64,000 bases of DNA from Parvularcula sp039818345. Its GTDB lineage: Bacteria > Pseudomonadota > Alphaproteobacteria > Caulobacterales > Parvularculaceae. How positions within the stretch are numbered: the stretch's first letter is position 1; each line of letters opens with the position of its first letter. The translations under genes and the position numbers were made by a program. The notes beneath the pieces were generated by a model, which was not told where the DNA came from, ran no database searches, and worked only from the letters and a program-made list of their open reading frames with translations. Of the stretch, positions 43,210 to 51,664 are shown one piece after another. Where the stretch lies: the NCBI GenBank assembly GCA_039818345.1, contig JBCBUC010000009.1, positions 53,722 through 117,721 on the forward strand. Direction: 5' to 3'.

Positions 43210-44088
43210 TTATGGGCTTGAAGCCAAGGCGTCGTCCTCGCGGGTCCGAACGGAGCGGAGGGAATTGAGGGCCGTCTGGCGGTAGACGGACGGAGTCACG
43301 CCCGTCTGTCTTTTGAACGCATTATAGAACCCCGAAATCGTATTGAAACCCGACTCGATCGCAACTTTGACGATCGAGAAGTCCGCATCCGCCTCTTCCA
43401 TCCTCGCGATAACGTGATTGACGCGATGTTTGTTGACGAACTCGTAGAACGTGCAACCGATCACGTGATTGATCACATAAGAGATCTGGTTGCGGGTGTA
43501 ACCCATCGCCTTTGATACTGCCGCCAGGTTGAGACGCGGATCGAGAAACGGCCGCTCCCCCTCAAAGTACTGGCTTAAGGTGGTCGAGATCGTCTGCAGA
43601 TCGAGTTCGCTTAGCCCGAGTTTTGACAGCTGCTCGTCTTGGCTGTCCGTTGCGACGGCGTCGGCAGGATCTGAAGTGACACCGCGGTAGTCGTAGAACT
43701 CGTGCACACTGACGATTTTATCGTGCTCAAAAACGATGAGCTCAACACCGCCGATTTCAATCGGCTCAACACTCTCCCTGGTCTGAAGATTTTGGCGCCA
43801 GTGGAGCAAGACCGATCCATCTTTTGGGTAGATGACGTCGTGAAACTCAAGACTGCTGCCCTCTTCCCGGGCAAACGTCTCCGCTAAAAAGCGCTCAAGC
43901 TCGCAATACTTGATAATCGAGCCCGATGTCATGTCGTGGTACAGGACATCGTCAGCGAAAAGGCCCATCAGATTAGTGATGTCAGCCTTTTCCCAAAGCG
44001 CCAGGAATTTGGCGACTAAAGCCTTGGTATCGTTCGGGCTTTGCTCCACGGACCTCTCGAATCGTGCACTGCGGTAAGAGCATATCAA
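43210..44088 (-). CDS. AraC family regulator with N-terminal SnoaL/NTF2-like domain
   Basis: Up to 292 aa. Residues about 20-130 look like a SnoaL/NTF2 cone fold (TKALVAKFLALWEKAD, NLMGLFADDVLYHD, HWRQNLQTRESVEP, VFEHDKIVSVHEFYDY). The last 100 residues are an AraC HTH_18 domain with NLAAVSKAMGYTRNQISYVI and VAIESGFNTISGFYNAFKR, followed by GVTPSVYR. SnoaL domains bind small ligands in a pocket, so this is probably a ligand sensor. It lies immediately upstream of the FAD-FAD-GcvT-cupin operon on the same strand, suggesting control of module B. Start is uncertain: TTG at 44088 or GTG at 44049. Confidence 0.78.
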   Translation of the reverse strand: MICSYRSARFERSVEQSPNDTKALVAKFLALWEKADITNLMGLFADDVLYHDMTSGSIIKYCELERFLAETFAREEGSSLEFHDVIYPKDGSVLLHWRQNLQTRESVEPIEIGGVELIVFEHDKIVSVHEFYDYRGVTSDPADAVATDSQDEQLSKLGLSELDLQTISTTLSQYFEGERPFLDPRLNLAAVSKAMGYTRNQISYVINHVIGCTFYEFVNKHRVNHVIARMEEADADFSIVKVAIESGFNTISGFYNAFKRQTGVTPSVYRQTALNSLRSVRTREDDALASSP

Positions 44089-44098
44089 GCCTCACGTT

Positions 44099-44965
44099 TT
44101 ATGCATCCGTTTCATCCACTCTTCGCCGGATGTCGAGCAATCGTGAAAATTGTTCGACGATCAGTGGTGCCTCGTCGAGGGCCGTGATCACCGTCAAAAC
44201 ATAAGCAATAGCGGCAAAAACATCGCCGACCTGCGCGCCGAGCTCCGCCGTCACCCGCAAAATTACCAGCATCACAGCCACAAAAATAAAGAGATCCGCC
44301 ACGGCCCAGGCGCCCGCCTGGACATCGGAAAGCATAATCCTCCAACGGGCTAAGGCCCTGAAATGCTTGAAAACACGCGCGGGACGCCCGCTTTCAATCG
44401 CACTCACTTCCCGCTCATGGCGGTCGTTCAAGCGCCGACTGAGCGCAAGGGAGCGTCGACCGTAAAGAAAATAGACAACGAAAACAGGGATCAATGCCAA
44501 CGCCATCGCGGCACCTGCGATGGTATCGTACAAAAACAGCATGGCGACCCCGCCAATCAGGCTGATCAACGCTGTGACGAAGGCTGGCACCTCAAACTCA
44601 AAAAAATCAACGGCTTCGCGCGTCATCACCGAACGGGCAGCGACCTCTCCGGTCGTCACGCCGGCCTCGCGCTGCCGCACAATCATGCGTCCCGCCACAT
44701 CGCCATACATTTTCGCAAAAAGGCGGGTGTCAAAAACCTGGCGCGCGGTCGCCGTCACCAATTGAAAGAACCAAATCCCCGCAAAGGGCAGCAAGCTCAC
44801 GATCCCATCGCCAGCGATCAAACCGTTGATCGCAAGGCCGATCGTGAACGGATAGAGAAGCTCGAAAACATTTTCGAGCAACATCACGGTGTAGGTCGCA
44901 CTGACTTGCAGGCGGTATGGCTTCACCGCCCCAAAAAAAGTCTGTGGTTCGTCTCTTCCATCCAT
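44099..44965 (-). CDS. Stand-alone ABC transporter six-helix membrane domain
   Basis: 288 aa with the type IV (exporter) ABC membrane fold: YTVMLLENVFELLYPFTIGL, FQLVTATARQVFDTRLFAKMY, VTREAVDFFEFEVPAF, ALISLIGGVAMLFLYDT and the coupling-helix-like RRSLALSRRLNDRHERE. No nucleotide-binding domain is attached and no ABC ATPase gene is in the window. Such lone proteins exist as a family in marine bacteria; they may pair with a distant ATPase or have lost transport. It is 10 nt upstream of the AraC-type gene. Confidence 0.72.
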   Translation of the reverse strand: MDGRDEPQTFFGAVKPYRLQVSATYTVMLLENVFELLYPFTIGLAINGLIAGDGIVSLLPFAGIWFFQLVTATARQVFDTRLFAKMYGDVAGRMIVRQREAGVTTGEVAARSVMTREAVDFFEFEVPAFVTALISLIGGVAMLFLYDTIAGAAMALALIPVFVVYFLYGRRSLALSRRLNDRHEREVSAIESGRPARVFKHFRALARWRIMLSDVQAGAWAVADLFIFVAVMLVILRVTAELGAQVGDVFAAIAYVLTVITALDEAPLIVEQFSRLLDIRRRVDETDA

Positions 44966-45001
44966 CTGATCGCCCCGAATATCCGTGCCAGGATCGACGT
45001 T

Positions 45002-45039
45002 ACGCCCCTCTAGGGCGTGGCTCGCAAAAAGGCGAGACC
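45002..45039. other. Tandem short hairpins between MFS and ABC-domain genes
   Basis: ACGCCC/GGGCGT (45002-45007 with 45013-45018) is directly followed by CTCGC/GCGAG (45021-45025 with 45032-45036) around an A-rich loop. Just past the MFS stop, it may act as a weak terminator or RNA-stability element for the reverse transcript. Confidence 0.35.
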
Positions 45040-45042
45040 CCC

Positions 45043-46290
45043 TTAGGACGCGTCAGCGAGGGCGGGGATAATCTGGCGGAGCCGCAGATACATATAGCCG
45101 TAGATCGACATCGCCGTCAGCGATGCGACCGCTGACATCAAAAAGACCGAGCCATAGCCAAGGCCAAACCCCAAGATTGAGGCGGCAATGTTCGGCCCGA
45201 GGATCTGACCAAACCCGACCGCTGCAGGCATCAGCGCCGCATAGCGGCCAGACTTATCAACGTTCGCCACGGTCGCGGACTGATAAACATCGATGAAGAT
45301 CCAAAGGAAGTTGAACATAAAGAGGCTGATAACAATATTGATGTTGTTGATGCCGAAAGCCAGCATACCGACGATCACCGCGTGACTGACCAGCGTGATC
45401 AAGAGCGGCCTCGCTAATCCATAGCGATTGCTGATCACGGTCGCGACCAAACAGCCGACAATGCTCAAGAAGGATGCCCAGACCAGAACGCGTCCGACCC
45501 AGTCAGGGTCAGTTACCGGAGACGCCAAACTGGCAAGTTCGATATAGGTCCAATACGCCCCAATATTGACATACGTGGCCGCGATCGCGGCGAGGCACAG
45601 CCAAGGCACATAGGCGGGAACGACAACACTGGTGCTCGATCGTTGGCCGGTGTGATCCACCTCTTCGACCTCGACATCCAAACCCGTCGTCGATGCCCTT
45701 GCAGGAAGCCAAGACAGGAACGGAAGGGCTGCGAGATTAAACGCAACGAACACGAAGTATATACCGTTTATCGACAACTGCGGCAGGACCTGGAGCTCAA
45801 AGGCCTGGGAAAACGCAAAGATAAACAGCATAATATTGTACGCGCGTGCTGGTCGGGACGTTGCCCCGAGCGACGCGACCGCGATCGCGGTGTAGATACC
45901 GCTCCCAAACCCTGCGATCAGCCTTAAGAAGAGAACTGCTCCGTATTCGACAAAGATCATACAAAGGCCGTTGGCAGCCACTGTTGTTGCAATCGCGCCC
46001 GCGACCAGCCATCGCCGGTTGAGCCGCCGAATGAGTAGCGATGCGAAAACAGCGCCCACGGAGAGACCACCGAGATCCGCGCCAGCAACGCGCCCTACTT
46101 GCATTTCTGTAAAACCTAGTTGCGTGACCCAAGCAGTACTGATCACCGGAATTCCAACGAGCACCCCGTAACCGACAATCGCAAGGTAAAGGGAAATTGA
46201 GACCGCACGCCGATCATCAAACTCTGTCTTGCGATGCGCGATTGAAGCCATGTCGCTGGTCACTGAATACTCCATCCGCAAGAACGCCAT
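45043..46290 (-). CDS. Major facilitator superfamily transporter
   Basis: About 415 aa with 12 hydrophobic segments, for example ISLYLAIVGYGVLVGIPVIS, VGRVAGADLGGLSVGAVFAS, the RRLNRRWLVAGA loop 2-3 equivalent, and ALMPAAVGFGQILGPNIAAS. It belongs to an MFS subgroup whose substrate I cannot name. No binding partner or pathway gene is attached; the reverse block ABC domain-AraC follows. In-frame starts are GTG 46329 and ATGs at 46290, 46275 and 46251. I chose 46290, which has GAGTGGG upstream, with low certainty. Confidence 0.8.
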   Translation of the reverse strand: MAFLRMEYSVTSDMASIAHRKTEFDDRRAVSISLYLAIVGYGVLVGIPVISTAWVTQLGFTEMQVGRVAGADLGGLSVGAVFASLLIRRLNRRWLVAGAIATTVAANGLCMIFVEYGAVLFLRLIAGFGSGIYTAIAVASLGATSRPARAYNIMLFIFAFSQAFELQVLPQLSINGIYFVFVAFNLAALPFLSWLPARASTTGLDVEVEEVDHTGQRSSTSVVVPAYVPWLCLAAIAATYVNIGAYWTYIELASLASPVTDPDWVGRVLVWASFLSIVGCLVATVISNRYGLARPLLITLVSHAVIVGMLAFGINNINIVISLFMFNFLWIFIDVYQSATVANVDKSGRYAALMPAAVGFGQILGPNIAASILGFGLGYGSVFLMSAVASLTAMSIYGYMYLRLRQIIPALADAS

Positions 46291-46495
46291 CGGGCGCGCC
46301 CACTCTGCTATAACCGCTCCGTGAGCCACCCATCACCATCAAGAGGCTCACCAACGATCATGCCTTCGCCAACCATTGAAAATTACCGCGTCCTGTGATG
46401 GAAGAATCGAGAACAATGAAGACTTGCAATCAACGCACCTTGGGTCAACTCAATCAGTTGAACAAAGCGCCTGCGATATATTGAGGAACAAAACG

Positions 46496-47080
46496 ATGAC
46501 TTCACTCAAAGGACAGGTTCACTCCGTCTACGTAGGGGTCGAAGGCGTGCTGGGCAAGGAACGCAAGGCATCGATTGACGTCGAACTCGACGGTATTGTC
46601 GGTGATCGCCATCGATCCTTTGAGCGCGAAGCCTGGGAAAGCGGTGATAAACAGCCAGGCGGCGTTCGCCGCCGGAATGAGCGTCAATGGTCAGCGGTGT
46701 CGATTGAAGAACTTTATGAAATATCAAAAAAACTCGGGACAGTGAAAGATCTCACCGCGGCATCACTGGGGGCTAATCTTTGCATCAGCGGCGTCCCAGA
46801 GCTGTCGAGATCGCCCAAAGGCAGCATTCTCAAATTTCCGTCGGGTGCTGAGCTGATTGTCGAAGAGTACAATCCGCCTTGCCATGATATGGGCAAGAGC
46901 ATTGCTGAGGACTACGAAACAACCAGCGGTGAAGAGCTCGGCTCAACTGCGTTTCCCAAAGCATCTCAGCTCACGCGCGGTGTCGTCGGAATTGTCGACG
47001 TGCCCGGTGCGATTGCCGAGGGTGACGAGGTCTTGGTGGAAGTCTACGCAACGCCAGCTTGGTTGCTCCGAAGCGACTAA
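46496..47080 (+). CDS. MOSC domain protein
   Basis: About 194 aa. A beta-rich MOSC fold is indicated by DGIVGDRHRSFE, QWSAVSIEELYEI, ASLGANLCISGV, FPSGAELIVEEYNPPCHDM (conserved cysteine) and TRGVVGIVDVPGAI. MOSC domains occur in molybdenum-cofactor sulfurases and YiiM-type amidoxime-reducing proteins and handle sulfur or Mo-cofactor linked chemistry. The start at 46496 has GAGGAA seven nt upstream; the frame extends to 46376 without support. There is no operon link to the formate dehydrogenase genes 4 kb away, though both concern molybdenum. Confidence 0.8.
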   Translation: MTSLKGQVHSVYVGVEGVLGKERKASIDVELDGIVGDRHRSFEREAWESGDKQPGGVRRRNERQWSAVSIEELYEISKKLGTVKDLTAASLGANLCISGVPELSRSPKGSILKFPSGAELIVEEYNPPCHDMGKSIAEDYETTSGEELGSTAFPKASQLTRGVVGIVDVPGAIAEGDEVLVEVYATPAWLLRSD

Positions 47081-47119
47081 AACGAAACCAACTTTTCGTT
47101 GGCGCTCAAGTCAACCATT

Positions 47120-47347
47120 CTAGGTCTTGGTCTGCCACCGTTTGGCCAAGAATGTGTGGGTAAGGAACGTTGCAGCCATTCCCCCTGCAACAACCGCCCC
47201 GCTCATGATGTCTCGATGCGGAGTTTGTGCGTCCCACACCTCGTTCTTACCCAGCCAATACAACGTGTACATTGCCAGGATGCAGGGAGTGAGCGCAATC
47301 GCTATCCGCACTAAAGCGAACAGCTTTGATTTTGCCTCTTGCAGCAT
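47120..47347 (-). CDS. Small two-helix membrane protein, unknown
   Basis: 75 aa with two hydrophobic stretches (FALVRIAIALTPCILAMYTLYWL and IMSGAVVAGGMAATFLTHTF, both short of full assignment). The ATG at 47347 has AAAGGAG eight nt upstream, good evidence that it is translated. No family recognised. Confidence 0.55.
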   Translation of the reverse strand: MLQEAKSKLFALVRIAIALTPCILAMYTLYWLGKNEVWDAQTPHRDIMSGAVVAGGMAATFLTHTFLAKRWQTKT

Positions 47348-47507
47348 CAAACCTGCTCCTTTCATTGGTTTTAAAGTTCCTCAGGTGGTTGAAACGGGAC
47401 CCGCCACTCGTCGGAACCAAGTCATCAGCTTAGGTTGTTTGAACCTTCTGACCAATTCCTGGCGGACCCGCAGAACAGCTGACGACGCTGGACGGATTTG
47501 ATGATGT

Positions 47508-48464
47508 ATGCGACGATCTTTCATCGTGGATATTAATGTAGCAAAGCTTCTAAAGCACAAGCACCTCAATGGTTGGGGCCTCTTTTGGCTTCTCTCTGTT
47601 CCCATATCCCTTAGTGTGATTATTCACGGTCTTCAAACGGATCTATCGACCGGCGAGGGCGTATCAGAAATGATCGGGTATTCCGTCCGCTGGGCGGTTC
47701 CCTTCATCTATTTGGTGATCGCGGCGTCCGCTGTTCAAATTCTATTCCCAGGACCGTTTTCTATGTGGTTGCTGCGGAACAGGAAGTATCTTGGTCTTGT
47801 TTTTGCTGTGGCAATGGCCTGGCAAGGTCTTGGAATTTTTGTCGTCTCGACCATTATGCGGGACTATTACTTTTCCGAGATTTATGCGTTTCGCGATGAG
47901 CTAGAGGGTACCATCGGCTACGTTTTCCTCGCCACACTTTCGATCACGTCCTTCAAGATCGGCAGTCGTTTCATCACCTCTGATCAGTGGAAATTGATCC
48001 ATAAAGCCGGCGTGATCTTTCTTTGGGCCTATCCTTTCAGCGTTTATTGGTGGAACTTGTTTTATTATCCGTACCTTGATGGATATGCATCTCCGCGCGT
48101 GATTGACTATTTCTTTTACGCGGGCGGGTTCGCTGCCTTCGCGTTACGCCTCGCGGCGTGGGGCAAGATTCGCCTGATGAAAAGCGCAAAGGAGGCCCCT
48201 GGCGTTACAGCTTCTCGTTTAGCGCGTGCGAGCGGCGGTGCGCTGATTGTTCTTGGGTTGGTAAGCGCGGTCACGGGACATCTTTGGTATAACAGTGTGG
48301 CGGGCATCCTTGCTGGACCGTCTTGGTCCGAGGAAACGTCGCTTTGGCTTCCTTTCTGGCCGCTTGAACCCTTCCTTCCTCTGTTGATCATTGGTCTGGG
48401 TATCATGCTCGCGACAAGTGTGCAGACCGCGGGTCGGTCGACCCCTGAAGCGGTGACAAACTGA
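47508..48464 (+). CDS. Ferric-reductase-like (MsrQ-type) membrane protein with altered haem-ligand positions
   Basis: 318 aa with about eight to nine hydrophobic helices. LLRNRKYLGLVFAVAMAWQG resembles the RRxLG helix start of ferric-reductase-like domains, and WKLIHKAGVIFLWAYPFSVY resembles their W..LH...Y helix. However the residues normally occupied by the partner histidines (HL after the first and H-Y-W after the second) appear to be Trp-Gln and Ser-Val-Tyr. If the family call is right, haem binding is partly lost. Alternatively it is an unrelated membrane protein. A terminator follows at 48467. Confidence 0.55.
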   Translation: MRRSFIVDINVAKLLKHKHLNGWGLFWLLSVPISLSVIIHGLQTDLSTGEGVSEMIGYSVRWAVPFIYLVIAASAVQILFPGPFSMWLLRNRKYLGLVFAVAMAWQGLGIFVVSTIMRDYYFSEIYAFRDELEGTIGYVFLATLSITSFKIGSRFITSDQWKLIHKAGVIFLWAYPFSVYWWNLFYYPYLDGYASPRVIDYFFYAGGFAAFALRLAAWGKIRLMKSAKEAPGVTASRLARASGGALIVLGLVSAVTGHLWYNSVAGILAGPSWSEETSLWLPFWPLEPFLPLLIIGLGIMLATSVQTAGRSTPEAVTN

Positions 48465-48466
48465 TC

Positions 48467-48492
48467 AGCGCCCGAAAAGCCTGGGCGCTTTT
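48467..48492 (+). terminator. Rho-independent terminator
   Basis: Stem AGCGCCC (48467-48473) with GGGCGCT (48483-48489), followed by TTTTA; just downstream of the forward membrane-protein gene and overlapping the end of the convergent hydrolase gene. Confidence 0.65.
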
Positions 48493-49333
48493 ACGGGGTC
48501 GTCAGCAATCGGTGGTGATGGCGGAGGTGATCACTGATGAAACTTGCGATGAAATAATATGAGTGGTCATATCCAGGCTGCATACGGAACGTCAGCGGTT
48601 GCCCGGCTTTAGCACAGGCTTCTTCAAATAATGCCGGTCGCAACTGCTGTTCCAGAAAACTGTCCTTATCGCCTTGGTCGATCAGAATTTCCGCTTCAGA
48701 CGGCTGTGTTTGGACAAGGTGGGTTGCATCGTAATTCAACCACCTTGCGCGATCCTGTCCCAAATAACTGGTGAACGCCTTCTCACCCCACGGAACTTGA
48801 GAGGGGGCAACAATGGGGGAAAACGCGGAAACTGATGCGTAGAGGGATGGGTTTTTGAGGTGCAGCGTGAGAGCGCCATGCCCTCCCATCGAATGGCCCA
48901 TGATCCCTTGTCGCTGCCCGTCAGCTGGAAAATTCGCTAGCACAAGATCTTGCAATTCTTCCGTGATGTAGCGGTCCATCGCGTAATGCTTCGCCCACGG
49001 CTCTTCCGTCGCAGACAGGTAAAATCCCGCACCCTGACCAAGATCATAGGCGTCATCATCCGCCACGGCTTCCCCGCGCGGAGAGGTGTCGGGTGCCACC
49101 ACCATAACACCAAGGTCTGAGGCCGTTTTTTGCAGCCCCGACTTTTCCATGACATTAGACCAATTACAGGTCAGCCCTGAGAGGTACCAGACCACTGGCA
49201 CCGCGCCCGATACAGCCTGCGGCGGGGAGTAAACCGCAAAACGCATAGCACAGCCGCAAACCGCACTGTCGTGATCGTGTACGGATAGCGTGCCGCCAAA
49301 CGACATCCACGATTGGTGGGTGGTCAGTGTCAT
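48491..49333 (-). CDS. fghA: S-formylglutathione hydrolase
   Basis: 280 aa esterase-D family alpha/beta hydrolase. N-terminal MTLTTHQSWMSFGGTLSVHD with the family SF/Y-GG segment, oxyanion region VVWYLSGLTCNWSNVM, nucleophile Ser in GHSMGGHGAL, Asp in IDQGDKDSFL and catalytic His in PGYDHSYYFI. It hydrolyses S-formylglutathione to glutathione and formate. Its ATG overlaps the stop of the upstream class III alcohol dehydrogenase by one nt (TAATG), giving the full glutathione-dependent formaldehyde oxidation pair. The formate made is then handled by the formate dehydrogenase downstream in the map. Confidence 0.95.
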   Translation of the reverse strand: MTLTTHQSWMSFGGTLSVHDHDSAVCGCAMRFAVYSPPQAVSGAVPVVWYLSGLTCNWSNVMEKSGLQKTASDLGVMVVAPDTSPRGEAVADDDAYDLGQGAGFYLSATEEPWAKHYAMDRYITEELQDLVLANFPADGQRQGIMGHSMGGHGALTLHLKNPSLYASVSAFSPIVAPSQVPWGEKAFTSYLGQDRARWLNYDATHLVQTQPSEAEILIDQGDKDSFLEQQLRPALFEEACAKAGQPLTFRMQPGYDHSYYFIASFISDHLRHHHRLLTTP

Positions 49334-50442
49334 TAATAGATCACCACACTCCGAATGCTCTCACCTCGGTGCATCAAATCAAAAGCATCGTTGATTTTCT
49401 CAAGCGGCATGGTGTGGGTAATGAGACTGTCGATATTTATCCGGCCATCCATGTACATGTCGACGATATCCGGCACGTCAGTCCGGCCGCGGGCGCCACC
49501 AAAAGCAGAGCCGCGCCAGACCCGCCCTGTCACCAATTGGAATGGACGCGTCGAAATTTCTGCGCCTGCCGGAGCCACACCGATAATAATGCTCTCCCCC
49601 CAACCTTTATGGCAGCATTCAAGAGCCGCGCGCATCACCTCAACATTTCCGATGCACTCAAACGAATAGTCCGCACCGCCATTGGTAAGCTCGACCAGAT
49701 GCTCCACAAGATCGCCGGAAATTTCCTTGGGGTTAACAAAGTGGGTCATGCCAAACTGCTTGGCCATCGCCGCCTTTGATGGGTTCATATCGACACCGAC
49801 AATTTGCTTGGCACCGACCAATTGAAGGCCTTGGATAACATTGAGACCAATGCCGCCCAGCCCGAACACCACGGCAGTCGAGTTGGGCTCAACCTTTGCT
49901 GTGTACATCACAGCGCCAATCCCCGTGGTCACGCCGCACCCGATATAACAGACCTTGTCAAAGGGAGCGTCTTTACGAATTTTCGCCAGCGCAATTTCGG
50001 GGACGACGGTGTAATTGGAAAATGTTGATGTCCCCATATAGTGCAAAATCTGCTGCCCTTTATACGAAAACCGAGACGTACCATCCGGCATCAACCCTTG
50101 TCCTTGGGTCCCACGAACTTTCTGGCAAAGGTTTGTTTTTGGATGAAGGCAATAGTCGCACTCACGACACTCTGGTGTGTAAAGAGGAATAACATGATCG
50201 CCGACCTCTAGCGACGTCACCTCAGCGCCAACTTCGACGACAACCCCTGCGCCCTCATGACCCAAAATCGCCGGGAAAGCGCCTTCAGGGTCTTTCCCGG
50301 AAAGCGTGAATTCATCCGTATGGCAAATGCCAGTCGCTTTGATTTCGACCAAAACCTCGCCCGCCTTGGGGCCCTCTAAGTCAACTTCGACGACTTCAAG
50401 TGGTTTGCCTGCTTCAAAGGCTACTGCGGCACGCGTCTTCAT
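49333..50442 (-). CDS. S-(hydroxymethyl)glutathione dehydrogenase / class III alcohol dehydrogenase
   Basis: About 369 aa zinc alcohol dehydrogenase. Motifs are the N-terminal MKTRAAVAFEAGKPLEVVEV, catalytic-zinc region GICHTDEFTLSG and GHEGAGVVVEVG, structural zinc cysteines in PECRECDYCLHPKTNLC, and the NAD fold VFGLGGIGLNVIQG. It oxidises S-hydroxymethylglutathione, formed from formaldehyde, to S-formylglutathione. The frame opens at 50481; the ATG at 50442 with GGAAA upstream matches the family. Operon with fghA. Confidence 0.95.
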   Translation of the reverse strand: MKTRAAVAFEAGKPLEVVEVDLEGPKAGEVLVEIKATGICHTDEFTLSGKDPEGAFPAILGHEGAGVVVEVGAEVTSLEVGDHVIPLYTPECRECDYCLHPKTNLCQKVRGTQGQGLMPDGTSRFSYKGQQILHYMGTSTFSNYTVVPEIALAKIRKDAPFDKVCYIGCGVTTGIGAVMYTAKVEPNSTAVVFGLGGIGLNVIQGLQLVGAKQIVGVDMNPSKAAMAKQFGMTHFVNPKEISGDLVEHLVELTNGGADYSFECIGNVEVMRAALECCHKGWGESIIIGVAPAGAEISTRPFQLVTGRVWRGSAFGGARGRTDVPDIVDMYMDGRINIDSLITHTMPLEKINDAFDLMHRGESIRSVVIY

Positions 50443-50866
50443 CTCATTTCCAAATCTGTTGGTTTGTGACCATCGCGCCATGCTGTTTATCTCTTAGATC
50501 ACTTAGGTGACTAGCGACCCTGTCAAGACAAACCGTAGGCGAACTCTCGCCCGGAACGATAGTGGCAAACGCGGCAAAGATGCAAGGATTGCACTGCAAT
50601 TGCGAACACGGACAATAACGTGCGAAAACAGCACCTCCCCGCAGTACACACGCGGCGCTCACGACCTTTTGAAGTGAGCGAATGAGGCTCATGTCAACGT
50701 CGGAGATCATGTTCCCAATGAGCGGCGGGTCCGCAAGGCATGCCCTTAATGCCTCAAGCTGAGGGGTGATGCGAGGCACCCTGTTTCTTATCGTTGGGCA
50801 ACGCGCTCGTTTTTATGTTCTTTATAGGGATGTCCTTCATGATGATACGAACTACACCAAAGGGTG
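50443..50866. other. Gap between formaldehyde and formate gene groups
   Basis: 424 bp. A reverse frame at 50444-50779 could encode 111 aa starting from GTG, but it is Cys-rich, lacks a recognisable domain and ends 2 nt before the dehydrogenase ATG, so I do not call it a gene. The small delta subunit (FdsD) usual in such clusters was looked for here and not found. No terminator was recognised. Confidence 0.6.
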
Positions 50867-51664
50867 TTACTCGGAACTCTGATCGAACATAACGAACCTT
50901 TCTCGATCGCGAGCGTAAAGAGCAATGTTGGCTTCTCTGGCCTTTCGAAGGGCAAAAGCCGTCGGTGCAGAGATGGAAGCAATTGCCCGTACCCCGCATC
51001 GAGCCGCCTTCTCCACAATCTCGTACGAACACCGGCTTGACATCAACAAAAATCCAGACTCGATCTCAACACCCCTGCGTGAGAGAGCCCCCATCAATTT
51101 GTCGAGGGCATTGTGCCGCCCGACATCTTCGCGCGCTAAGGCAATGTTGCCCGACGAGCCTACCCAAGCTGCTGCATGCACGGTTCGCGTTTCTTCGTTG
51201 AGTGCCTGGAAACGCGGTAAAGCACGCAGCGCCCTTAAGAGTGTATGCTGATCTATTAGCAACAGCGTATCCGAGACCCTTGGCAAAACCTCGAAGAAGG
51301 TCTCTGCGTTCTCAAGACCGCATAAGCCACAGCTTGCTCGCCCGGCAAGATTTCTGCGCCGCAGCACCGTATCAAGCCGTTCGATTCGGTCGGACGCTAT
51401 GTCAATGCGCAGTTCGATGCCGCGGTCTATGAAATAGATATCGACGCTGATGATTTCAGACAGATCATCAACAACCCGCTCAGTCAGCGAAAAACCGACA
51501 GCGAAATCCTCCAGATCAGCAGGGGTCGTCAGCATCACTGCATAGTTTCGGCCATTGTAAACCAACGCAGCAGGAACTTCCTCGGGAACGCGCCACATCC
51601 CGCCATCCAATTTGGCATCCCGCGCTGTTGGCGGAGGATCCCCAAAATGCCGAAAGACTGGCAC
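50867..51664 (-). CDS. fdhD: Formate dehydrogenase accessory sulfurtransferase FdhD
   Basis: 265 aa. The sulfur-transfer CxxC is in GRASCGLCGLEN, with DLEDFAVGFSLTE and EDVGRHNALDKLMGAL (cofactor-binding) and SSRCSYEIVEKAARCG typical of the family. FdhD passes sulfur from a cysteine desulfurase to the molybdenum bis-guanine-dinucleotide cofactor before insertion into formate dehydrogenase. Starts with GTG at 51664, directly adjoining the FdsA stop codon, so it is in the fds operon (as fdsC in Rhodobacter). Confidence 0.95.
   Translation of the reverse strand: MPVFRHFGDPPPTARDAKLDGGMWRVPEEVPAALVYNGRNYAVMLTTPADLEDFAVGFSLTERVVDDLSEIISVDIYFIDRGIELRIDIASDRIERLDTVLRRRNLAGRASCGLCGLENAETFFEVLPRVSDTLLLIDQHTLLRALRALPRFQALNEETRTVHAAAWVGSSGNIALAREDVGRHNALDKLMGALSRRGVEIESGFLLMSSRCSYEIVEKAARCGVRAIASISAPTAFALRKAREANIALYARDRERFVMFDQSSE

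Noticed and set aside
44184..44191. GTGATCAC inside the ABC membrane-domain gene
   Set aside because: Lies in coding sequence with unconserved flanks; about one chance copy is expected in a window of this size.
48527..48534. GTGATCAC inside the 3' end of fghA
   Set aside because: Coding for Asp-His of the C-terminus and far from any promoter; probably chance.
50444..50779. 111 aa reverse frame between fdhD and the formaldehyde dehydrogenase
   Set aside because: GTG start, no good ribosome-binding site, irregular composition with clustered Cys, and no domain or FdsD resemblance.
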